Below, piece after piece: positions 1-5,582 of a stretch of 5,582 nucleotides of DNA. The notes beneath the pieces were generated by a model that worked only from the letters and a program-made list of their open reading frames with translations, was not told the origin of the DNA and did no database searches. Origin of the DNA: Burkholderiaceae bacterium. Its GTDB lineage: Bacteria > Pseudomonadota > Gammaproteobacteria > Burkholderiales > Burkholderiaceae_C. The stretch's first letter is position 1; each line of letters opens with the position of its first letter. The stretch covers positions 1 to 5,582 of the forward strand of contig JAGOBT010000246.1 in the NCBI GenBank assembly GCA_017999135.1. Direction: 5' to 3'. The position numbers and the translations under genes are program-made.

Positions 1-114
1 GGCATGGACTGTGTGGAGGTGGCACCGCCTTACGACCATGCCGAGCTCACCAGCAATGCGGCGGCGAATTTCGTCTGGACCTACCTCGCCGGCCAGCGCG
101 CCCGCCAGGCTTGA
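1..114 (+). CDS. Agmatinase-family ureohydrolase, C-terminal end (partial)
   Basis: Only the last 37 codons and the TGA stop are in the window; the gene begins to the left. The peptide opens with GMDCVEVAPPYDHAELTSNA, which matches the C-terminal block of agmatinase/arginase-fold ureohydrolases (the GxDxVEVxPxYDxxExT segment, near GMDVVEVAPAYDQSEIT in E. coli SpeB). These Mn-dependent cytosolic enzymes hydrolyse guanidino compounds: agmatine to putrescine plus urea, or guanidinobutyrate and guanidinopropionate in close relatives. The metal-binding and substrate-specificity residues lie outside the window, so agmatinase, guanidinobutyrase and guanidinopropionase cannot be told apart and no symbol is given. 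Downstream polyamine-catabolism genes favour agmatinase or guanidinobutyrase by context. Family assignment is fairly secure despite the short length; the exact substrate is not. Confidence 0.8.
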   Translation, partial: GMDCVEVAPPYDHAELTSNAAANFVWTYLAGQRARQA

Positions 115-175
115 TCCTGCGCAAAGGCCGGCAGGCCGTGGCTGATTGAATGCATGGCATCGACGTTGCCAAGCC

Positions 176-182
176 AGGAGGA
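176..182 (+). promoter_or_regulatory. Shine-Dalgarno site of the hemerythrin gene
   Basis: AGGAGGA, a near-perfect anti-16S match, lies 6 nt before the ATG at 189. It decides the start against an in-frame ATG at 150, which has no such site and would only add 13 residues unlike the family. Confidence 0.8.
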
Positions 183-188
183 TCTGCC

Positions 189-749
189 ATGAATGCACAA
201 GCCGTCACCCCGCGCACCCGCAGCCCGCGTGCCGCACGCCCGCCCGCGCCTGCGCTGCCCCCGCTGGACGCGCTGGACCGCACCCACCACAGCATGGTGA
301 CCTTGCTGGCCGACCTGCAGCAGTTTGTCGACCAGCTGGATTCGCTGGGCACCGAGCCCGCGGTGCGCCGCAGCGCCAAGGCCATCTGCCAGTTCTTCAA
401 CACCCACGCACGGCAGCACCATGCCGCCGAAGAGGCGCAGGTGTTCCCGCCGCTGATCCGCAAGGGCGACAAGGCGCTGATCCAGCATGTGCTGCGCCTG
501 CAGCAAGACCACGGCTGGCTGGAAGAAGACTGGCTCGCGCTGGAGCCGATGCTGCAGGCCGTGGCCCAGGGCTACAGCTGGTACGACATCGACACCCTGC
601 GCCACGCTGTGGCGGTGTTCACCGCGCTGTACCACGAGCACATCGCGCTGGAAGAGTCGCTGATCTACCCCGAAGCCCGCGCCCAGCTGGCCGCCGAGGC
701 CGACTGCTGCGCCCAGCGGGTGGCGGCCGTGGCCAGCAGCGCTGGCTGA
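189..749 (+). CDS. Hemerythrin HHE cation-binding domain protein
   Basis: The protein is 186 aa, cytosolic, with no signal peptide or membrane segment. After a basic, Ala/Pro-rich N-terminus (residues 1-25) it has the spaced His/Glu pattern of a four-helix HHE bundle: H33-H34, H73 with H77-H78 and E81-E82, H100 and H108 (in QQDHGWLEED), and H149/H151 with E155-E156 followed by Y160-P161. These residues would form a diiron site in a hemerythrin-like fold. Known roles in this family include oxygen or nitric oxide sensing, iron storage, and repair or protection under oxidative stress; which applies here cannot be read from the sequence. It is a stand-alone domain with no fused signalling module. 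It follows the ureohydrolase by 74 bp and converges on the Lrp-type gene. A link to polyamine oxidation, which consumes O2 and produces H2O2, is speculative. Confidence 0.85.
   Translation: MNAQAVTPRTRSPRAARPPAPALPPLDALDRTHHSMVTLLADLQQFVDQLDSLGTEPAVRRSAKAICQFFNTHARQHHAAEEAQVFPPLIRKGDKALIQHVLRLQQDHGWLEEDWLALEPMLQAVAQGYSWYDIDTLRHAVAVFTALYHEHIALEESLIYPEARAQLAAEADCCAQRVAAVASSAG
732..746. other. Short perfect hairpin at the end of the hemerythrin gene
   Basis: GCCAGC (732-737) and GCTGGC (741-746) are perfect inverse complements around a 3-nt loop, ending directly before the hemerythrin TGA stop at 747-749. There is no T-run after it on the + strand. It could stabilise the 3' end of either convergent transcript. 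It lies inside coding sequence, so codon choice alone could have produced it. Confidence 0.35.
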
Positions 750-772
750 TCGCGCTACACCGGCAGCGCGGT
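749..772. terminator. Candidate terminator hairpin between convergent genes
   Basis: CGCGCT (751-756) pairs perfectly with AGCGCG (765-770) around an 8-nt loop. A G-T wobble (750/771) and an A-T pair (749/772) extend the stem to 8 bp. On the + strand it is followed by the moderately T-rich GGTCTTCTTG (773-782), so it could end hemerythrin transcription. It overlaps the 3' end and stop codon (755-757) of the Lrp-type gene. The T-tract is imperfect, so intrinsic termination is only plausible. Confidence 0.4.
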
Positions 773-1249
773 GGTCTTCTTGACCGTGCGCAGCACCAGC
801 ATCGAATTGCTGCGTTCCACGCCCGGCAGGCGCATCAGCACCTGGGTGTGGAAGCGCTCCAGGTCTTCGGCATCCCGGTAGCTGAAGCGGATCAGGTAGT
901 CGTTGCTGCCGGCCACGTAGAAGCAGTCGAGAATCTCGGGCTCGTCGCGCACCGCCTGCTCGAAACCCTTGAGCACGCCGTCGCTCATGGTCTGCAGGTT
1001 GATGATCGAGAAGCAGGTGCCGTGCTGCCCCAGCGCCTTGGGGTTGAGCAGGGCGACGTACTGGCCGATCACGCCGTTCTCTTCCAGCTGCTTCACCCGC
1101 CGCAGGCAGGCCGACGGCGACAGGTGCACCCGTTCGGCCAGCTGCACGTTCGACAGCCGGCCGTCGTGCTGCAGAGCGTCCAGAATCTGGCGGTCGATCG
1201 CATCGAGTTGCGGCTTGCTGGCAGTGGATGGCATTTTCTGCAGTTTCAT
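755..1249 (-). CDS. Lrp/AsnC-family transcriptional regulator
   Basis: The protein is 164 aa, the usual size for this family. Residues about 14-60 form the AsnC-type helix-turn-helix (LDAIDRQILDALQHDGRLSN, then QLAERVHLSPSACLRRVKQLEENGVI). Residues about 65-155 form the RAM effector-binding/oligomerisation domain, with the typical GSNDYLIRF strand (115-122) and a late LPGVERSNSMLVLRTVKKTT segment. These cytosolic proteins assemble as dimers to octamers and respond to amino acids or related metabolites. The frame stays open far upstream, but family alignment fits the Met at 1249 or the one at 1234; neither has a clear Shine-Dalgarno. I chose 1249 because it leaves a short N-tail before the HTH. 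The gene is transcribed away from the aminotransferase across a 156-bp shared region, the usual arrangement for a local regulator of the divergent operon and of itself. The effector is unknown. Confidence 0.93.
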   Translation of the reverse strand: MKLQKMPSTASKPQLDAIDRQILDALQHDGRLSNVQLAERVHLSPSACLRRVKQLEENGVIGQYVALLNPKALGQHGTCFSIINLQTMSDGVLKGFEQAVRDEPEILDCFYVAGSNDYLIRFSYRDAEDLERFHTQVLMRLPGVERSNSMLVLRTVKKTTALPV

Positions 1250-1263
1250 AACTGTTTGACGCA

Positions 1264-1269
1264 ATTCTA
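1264..1269 (-). promoter_or_regulatory. Possible -10 element for the Lrp-type gene
   Basis: Read on the minus strand this is TAGAAT, five of six bases of the sigma-70 -10 consensus in otherwise GC-rich DNA. No good -35 element is visible upstream. It would place the transcript start near 1257, leaving a very short leader to the ATG at 1249 or about 23 nt to the ATG at 1234. It shares one base with a TTGCGT motif (1259-1264), which would suit autoregulation. Weak evidence. Confidence 0.25.
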
Positions 1270-1393
1270 TGCGGAGCCCGCCGCCAGCGACCCTGCATTG
1301 CGCAAGCACATTGCGCTGAACCGTGTCTAGACTGCATGATGTTGCGCGGCATCGCGCACACTCGCGACCCAGCACGCCGCCAACACCCCAGCC

Positions 1394-1398
1394 AGGAG
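1394..1398 (+). promoter_or_regulatory. Shine-Dalgarno site of the aminotransferase gene
   Basis: AGGAG sits 7 nt before the ATG at 1406, good spacing, and supports that start. Confidence 0.75.
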
Positions 1399-1405
1399 CC
1401 CGACG

Positions 1406-2803
<1,398 letters not shown>

Positions 2804-2834
2804 CCTCGCGCCGCACCGCCCCGCAACCCGTCAC

Positions 2835-2839
2835 AAGGA
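2835..2839 (+). promoter_or_regulatory. Distant Shine-Dalgarno-like site before the oxidase gene
   Basis: AAGGA is the only purine-rich ribosome-binding candidate in the 57-bp gap, but it ends 21 nt before the ATG at 2861, well beyond normal spacing. No in-frame ATG, GTG or TTG lies closer. AAGG (2835-2838) can pair with CCTT (2857-2860) just before the start codon, a 4-bp helix that is too short to argue from. Initiation may therefore be weak or may not use a Shine-Dalgarno. Confidence 0.3.
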
Positions 2840-2860
2840 CACTGCCTAGCGCAACACCTT

Positions 2861-4162
2861 ATGCATTTCCTCAGCGTCGATCGTGAACTCACGCGCCACT
2901 CGTACTACGCCGACACGGCGGTGCGGGCGGCACGGCATCCGGCGCTGCAGGGCGATGCTGACTGCGATGTGGCCATCGTCGGCGGCGGGCTGGCGGGGCT
3001 GTCGGCCGCCATCGAGCTGGCCGACCGCGGCTTCTCGGTGCGCCTGCTGGAAGCGCGTGAAGTCGGCTTCGGCGCCAGCGGGCGCAACGGCGGCCAGGCC
3101 ATCCACGGACTGGCCTGCGACCAGGCCGAGATCGAAGACCAGCTGGGACTGGACGAAGCCCGGCGGGTCTTCGGCATGTCGATCGAGGCGCTGGACCTGA
3201 TCCGCCAGCGCTGCACCCGCTTCCAGATCGACTGCGACTGGCGCGACGGCTACCTGGGCGTGGCCACCAGCGCCGGCAAGGCGCGTGACCTGCTGGACGG
3301 CGCCGACCACCTGGAACGGGCCTATGCCTATCCGATGCAACGCATCGCGCAGGCCGACCTGCCGCAGTGGATCGACAGCCCGCGCTACTGCGCGGCCGTG
3401 CATGATCCACGCTCAGGCCACCTGCATCCGCTGAAGTACACGCTGGGCCTGGCCCAGGCGGCCGCCGGGCTGGGGGTCACGATCCACGAGGGCACGGCTG
3501 TCACCGCCCTCACCCAGGACGACCGGCCGGTGCTGCACACCGCCAACGGCCGCATCACCGCGCGCCAGGTGCTGCTGGCCGGCAACGTCTACCTGCAGGG
3601 CGTCGCGCCGTCGCTCGAATCGCGCATCATGCCGGTGGGCACCTACATCGTGGCCAGCGCGCCGGTGGATGCAGCCCTGGCGCGCCAGCTGATCCCCAGC
3701 GGCTCGGCGGTGTGCGACAACAACTTCGTGCTCGACTACTTCCGCTTCAGTGCCGATTACCGGATGGTCTACGGCGGCCGGGTCAGCTACAGCACGGCCA
3801 CGCCGATGAACCTGGCCGAGCGCATGCGCCAGCGCATGGTCGGCACCTTTCCCAAACTGGCCGGCACGCCGGTCACCCATGCCTGGGGCGGCTTCGTCGA
3901 CATCTCGATGAACCGCGCGCCCGACTTCGGCCGCCTGCCCGGCTGCCCGCAGGTGTATTACCTGCAGGGCTTTTCGGGCCACGGCCTGGCGCTCACCGGC
4001 CTGGCCGGCCGGGTGGTGGCCGAGGCCATGGCCGGCGACGCCTCCCGTTTCGACACCTTCAGCCGCCTGCGCCACCGGCCCTTCCCCGGCGGCCGGCTGC
4101 TGCGCATGCCCGCCCTGGTGCTGGGCATGGCCTGGTACCGCCTGAAAGACGCCCTCGCATGA
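2861..4162 (+). CDS. puuB: FAD-dependent gamma-glutamylputrescine oxidase (PuuB-like)
   Basis: This 433-aa DAO-family flavoprotein (E. coli PuuB is about 426 aa) would oxidise gamma-glutamylputrescine to gamma-glutamyl-aminobutyraldehyde, releasing NH3 and H2O2. The N-terminal SYYADTA (14-20) aligns with SYYAAS of E. coli PuuB. The Rossmann motif VGGGLAG (40-46) with acidic E64 ending the second strand binds FAD, and GFGASGRNGGQ (69-79) is the family's second FAD motif. Later blocks shared with PuuB are SGHLHPLKY (185-193), LDYFRFSADYRMVYGG (291-306), VYYLQGFSGHGLALTGLAGR (365-384) and PFPGGRLLRMP (408-418). No signal peptide is present, so the enzyme is cytosolic. Start 2861 is the only sensible one, though its ribosome-binding site is poor. 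The stop codon overlaps the next gene's start (ATGA), implying translational coupling. Related amine oxidases with other substrates are possible, but the PuuD-like and PuuA-like neighbours support this role. Confidence 0.9.
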   Translation: MHFLSVDRELTRHSYYADTAVRAARHPALQGDADCDVAIVGGGLAGLSAAIELADRGFSVRLLEAREVGFGASGRNGGQAIHGLACDQAEIEDQLGLDEARRVFGMSIEALDLIRQRCTRFQIDCDWRDGYLGVATSAGKARDLLDGADHLERAYAYPMQRIAQADLPQWIDSPRYCAAVHDPRSGHLHPLKYTLGLAQAAAGLGVTIHEGTAVTALTQDDRPVLHTANGRITARQVLLAGNVYLQGVAPSLESRIMPVGTYIVASAPVDAALARQLIPSGSAVCDNNFVLDYFRFSADYRMVYGGRVSYSTATPMNLAERMRQRMVGTFPKLAGTPVTHAWGGFVDISMNRAPDFGRLPGCPQVYYLQGFSGHGLALTGLAGRVVAEAMAGDASRFDTFSRLRHRPFPGGRLLRMPALVLGMAWYRLKDALA

Positions 4163-4941
4163 CCGCCTGCCTGCCCAAGCCCCTGGTGCTGGTGCCCGCC
4201 TGCAACCGCCAGCTCGGTGACCACCCGTTCCACATCGCCGGCCAGAAGTACGTGGACGCGGTGCGGCTGGCCGGCTGCACGCCGCTGATCGTGCCCACGG
4301 CCGAGGCCGACGAGATCCCCGGTCTGCTGGCGCTGGCCGACGGCGTGCTGCTGACCGGGTCACCGTCGAACGTGCACCCCAGCCACTTCGGTGAAGACGT
4401 GCACGACCCCAGCCTGCCGCTGGACCCGGCGCGCGACGCCTGGACCCTGCCGCTGATCCGCCAGGCGCTGGCCATGGGCCTGCCACTGTTCGCCATCTGC
4501 CGCGGCACGCAGGAGACCAACGTGGCGCTGGGCGGGTCGCTGCACCAGGCGGTGCAGGAAGTGGGGCCGTTCAACGACCACCGATCGGTCAGCGGCCAGC
4601 CCGCCGAGGTGCAGTACGCCGACGTGCACCCGGTGCAGGTGCTGCCGGGCGGCCGGCTGGCGCAGATCGTCGGGCGCAGCAGCTTCCAGGTGAACTCGCT
4701 GCATGGCCAGGCGGTCAACCGGCTGGCACTGGGCTTGCGTGTGGAGGCGGTGGCGCCCGATGGCATCGTCGAGGCGTTCTCGGTCGAGACGGCGCCCGGC
4801 TTCAACCTGTGCCTGCAATGGCACCCCGAATGGCAGGCGGCTGCCAACCCGGTGTCGATGCAGTTGCTGACCGCCTTCGGCGATGCCACCCGTGCCTGGC
4901 AGGCGCTGCACCACAGCCCGCACCGCAACCCGATTCCTTAG
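4159..4941 (+). CDS. puuD: Gamma-glutamyl-GABA hydrolase (PuuD-like class I glutamine amidotransferase fold)
   Basis: This 260-aa cytosolic hydrolase of the peptidase C26 group would cleave gamma-glutamyl-GABA to glutamate and GABA. The catalytic triad is visible: nucleophile C114 in the elbow PLFAICRGTQETNVALGG, and H222 and E224 in LCLQWHPEWQ. Their positions coincide with those I recall for E. coli PuuD (Cys114 nucleophile). An N-terminal LVLVPACNR strand, the YVDAVRLAGCTPLIVP segment (31-46) and the DGVLLTGSPSNVHPSHFGED loop (61-80) are further family marks, as is NSLHGQAVNRL (179-189). The start is the ATG of an ATGA overlap with the oxidase gene; only a weak purine stretch (GAAAGA, 4144-4149) precedes it, so it is probably translated by coupling. 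Length is normal and all catalytic residues are intact. The 93-bp gap after it leads to the glutamine-synthetase homologue on the same strand. Confidence 0.93.
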   Translation: MTACLPKPLVLVPACNRQLGDHPFHIAGQKYVDAVRLAGCTPLIVPTAEADEIPGLLALADGVLLTGSPSNVHPSHFGEDVHDPSLPLDPARDAWTLPLIRQALAMGLPLFAICRGTQETNVALGGSLHQAVQEVGPFNDHRSVSGQPAEVQYADVHPVQVLPGGRLAQIVGRSSFQVNSLHGQAVNRLALGLRVEAVAPDGIVEAFSVETAPGFNLCLQWHPEWQAAANPVSMQLLTAFGDATRAWQALHHSPHRNPIP

Positions 4942-5024
4942 TGCCCACCCACCACGGCGCCCACCGCGCCACACCCCGGTGCCATGCCACAAGCACAGGC
5001 ACCCTGCCCCCCGAAACCCGACCC

Positions 5025-5030
5025 AAGGTG
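5025..5030 (+). promoter_or_regulatory. Shine-Dalgarno site of the glutamine-synthetase-family gene
   Basis: AAGGTG lies just before the ATG at 5035; its AAGG core is 6 nt from that ATG. A GTG codon follows immediately at 5038 in the same frame and could serve as an alternative start with 9 nt from the core. The rest of the 93-bp gap (4942-5034) is C-rich, with no clear promoter. Confidence 0.55.
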
Positions 5031-5034
5031 TTCC

Positions 5035-5582
5035 ATGGTGAACCGAGAAAACTTCAGCTTCAGCGATCTGGAAAACTGGCTCAACGAGCAGCGTGTGACT
5101 GAGATCGAGTGCCTGGTGCCCGACCTGACCGGCGTGGCCCGCGGCAAGATCCTGCCCCGATTGAAATTCACCGAAGACCGCGGCATGCGCCTGCCGCAAG
5201 CGGTGGTGGCGATGGGCGTGACCGGTGAATTCCCTGAGGAGGGGCCGTACTACGACGTCATCAGCCCCACCGACATGGACATGCACCTGCGGCCCGACCC
5301 GACCACGGCGCGCATCGTGCCCTGGGCGATCGACCCCACGGCCCAGGTCATCCATGATTGCTACGACAAGGACGGCCACCTGGTGCCGTTCGCCCCGCGC
5401 AGTGTGCTGCGCCGGGTGTGCGACCTGTATGTCGCCAAGGGCTGGAACCCGGTGGTGGCGCCCGAGCTGGAGTTCTACCTGGTCGCCCGCAACCCCGACC
5501 CCGACATGCCGTTGAAGCCGCCCGTCGGCCGCAGCGGCCGGGCCGAGACCAGCCGCCAGGCCTACAGCATCGATGCGGTCAA
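5035..5582 (+). CDS. puuA: Glutamine-synthetase-family protein, probable gamma-glutamylpolyamine synthetase (partial)
   Basis: 182 codons are present and the frame runs off the right edge without a stop. Residues about 20-110 match the glutamine synthetase N-terminal beta-grasp domain, including VPDLTGVARGKILPR (28-42), LPQAVVAMGVTGEFPEEG (53-70) and PTDMDMHLRPDP (78-89). The start of the catalytic barrel holds APELEFYLV (142-150), with E144/E146 at the conserved metal-binding position, followed by GRAETSRQAYSIDAV (168-182). ELEFYL with a (R/S)QxYSID-type segment is typical of the PuuA/PauA/SpuB gamma-glutamylamine synthetases rather than housekeeping GlnA. The predicted reaction is ATP-dependent joining of glutamate to putrescine or another amine, the first step before the oxidase. 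The N-terminus is shorter than that of E. coli PuuA. The symbol is assigned by analogy: the substrate-binding C-terminal part is not in the window, and other amine substrates remain possible. Confidence 0.8.
   Translation, partial: MVNRENFSFSDLENWLNEQRVTEIECLVPDLTGVARGKILPRLKFTEDRGMRLPQAVVAMGVTGEFPEEGPYYDVISPTDMDMHLRPDPTTARIVPWAIDPTAQVIHDCYDKDGHLVPFAPRSVLRRVCDLYVAKGWNPVVAPELEFYLVARNPDPDMPLKPPVGRSGRAETSRQAYSIDAV

Larger units (their letters stand above)
1250..1405. promoter_or_regulatory. Divergent promoter/operator region with repeated TTGCG(C/T) motifs
   Basis: This 156-bp region separates the Lrp-type gene from the aminotransferase. TTGCGC occurs on the + strand at 1298-1303, 1311-1316 and 1342-1347. 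The first is part of an 8-bp palindrome, TTGCGCAA (1298-1305). The first two sit in a direct repeat CATTGCGC (1296-1303 and 1309-1316, 13 bp apart). A related TTGCGT lies on the minus strand at 1259-1264. There is also an 8-bp palindrome GTCTAGAC at 1325-1332. These are candidate operator elements for the divergent Lrp-type protein; the assignment is inferred from position and repetition, since the sites do not match the E. coli Lrp consensus well. No convincing sigma-70 promoter was found for the + strand; TTGCGC (1311-1316) with CATGAT (1335-1340) at 18 bp is weak. Confidence 0.5.

Noticed and set aside
116..135. CCTGC/GCAGG inverted repeat after the ureohydrolase stop, considered as a terminator
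   Set aside because: The stem is 5 bp with a 10-nt loop and no T-run; it is not distinguishable from chance.
150..188. Upstream in-frame ATG for the hemerythrin gene
   Set aside because: It lacks a ribosome-binding site, whereas the ATG at 189 has AGGAGGA at ideal spacing.
146..1330. Long + strand open frame crossing the hemerythrin gene and running antisense to the Lrp-type gene
   Set aside because: The translation is Ala/Arg/Pro/His-rich low-complexity sequence with no family motif, and the true genes in this stretch are clear in other frames.
4978..5003. GGTGCC/GGCACC inverted repeat in the puuD-puuA gap, considered as an attenuator or terminator
   Set aside because: The stem is only 6 bp with a 14-nt loop and no T-tract follows; in GC-rich DNA this is weak evidence.
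4360..5379. Minus-strand open frame spanning the puuD/puuA junction
   Set aside because: It is antisense to two well-supported genes and shows composition-driven residues with no motif or ribosome-binding site.

Overview
The window is GC-rich with a strong G/C preference at third codon positions, and it is densely packed with genes. The proteins look proteobacterial. The combination of a polyamine-type glutamine synthetase, a PuuB-like oxidase, a PuuD-like amidohydrolase, a beta-alanine:pyruvate-type aminotransferase and an Lrp/AsnC regulator suggests a betaproteobacterium of the Burkholderiales (Comamonadaceae/Sphaerotilaceae type). That placement is inferred from composition and gene content. 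No 16S or other phylogenetic marker is present.

Layout: positions 1-114 are the last codons of an agmatinase-family ureohydrolase (+). Positions 189-749 encode a hemerythrin HHE-domain protein (+). It converges, with only 5 bp between stop codons, on an Lrp/AsnC-family regulator at 755-1249 (-). Two small hairpins lie across this junction. The 156-bp divergent region 1250-1405 carries repeated TTGCG(C/T) motifs. From it a + strand gene group begins: class III omega-aminotransferase (1406-2803), PuuB-like gamma-glutamylputrescine oxidase (2861-4162), PuuD-like gamma-glutamyl-GABA hydrolase (4159-4941, ATGA overlap with the oxidase) and a glutamine-synthetase-family gamma-glutamylpolyamine synthetase (5035 to beyond the right edge).

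How the genes fit together (inference from known families): a ureohydrolase can release putrescine from agmatine, or a related amine/amino acid from another guanidino compound. The glutamine-synthetase homologue would gamma-glutamylate the diamine, the FAD oxidase would deaminate it to an aldehyde, an aldehyde dehydrogenase not seen here would oxidise that to gamma-glutamyl-GABA, the PuuD-like hydrolase would release GABA, and the aminotransferase would pass the amino group to pyruvate. The divergent Lrp-type gene is the obvious candidate local regulator, in place of the PuuR repressor of the E. coli cluster.

No rRNA, tRNA, CRISPR array, insertion sequence, integrase or origin was seen, and no gene-free stretch exceeds 300 bp. 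I see a coherent polyamine-utilisation island with some uncommon wiring, not a clearly undescribed system. The points most worth checking are the embedded hemerythrin gene, the repeated motif in the divergent promoter and the hairpin pair at the convergent junction.
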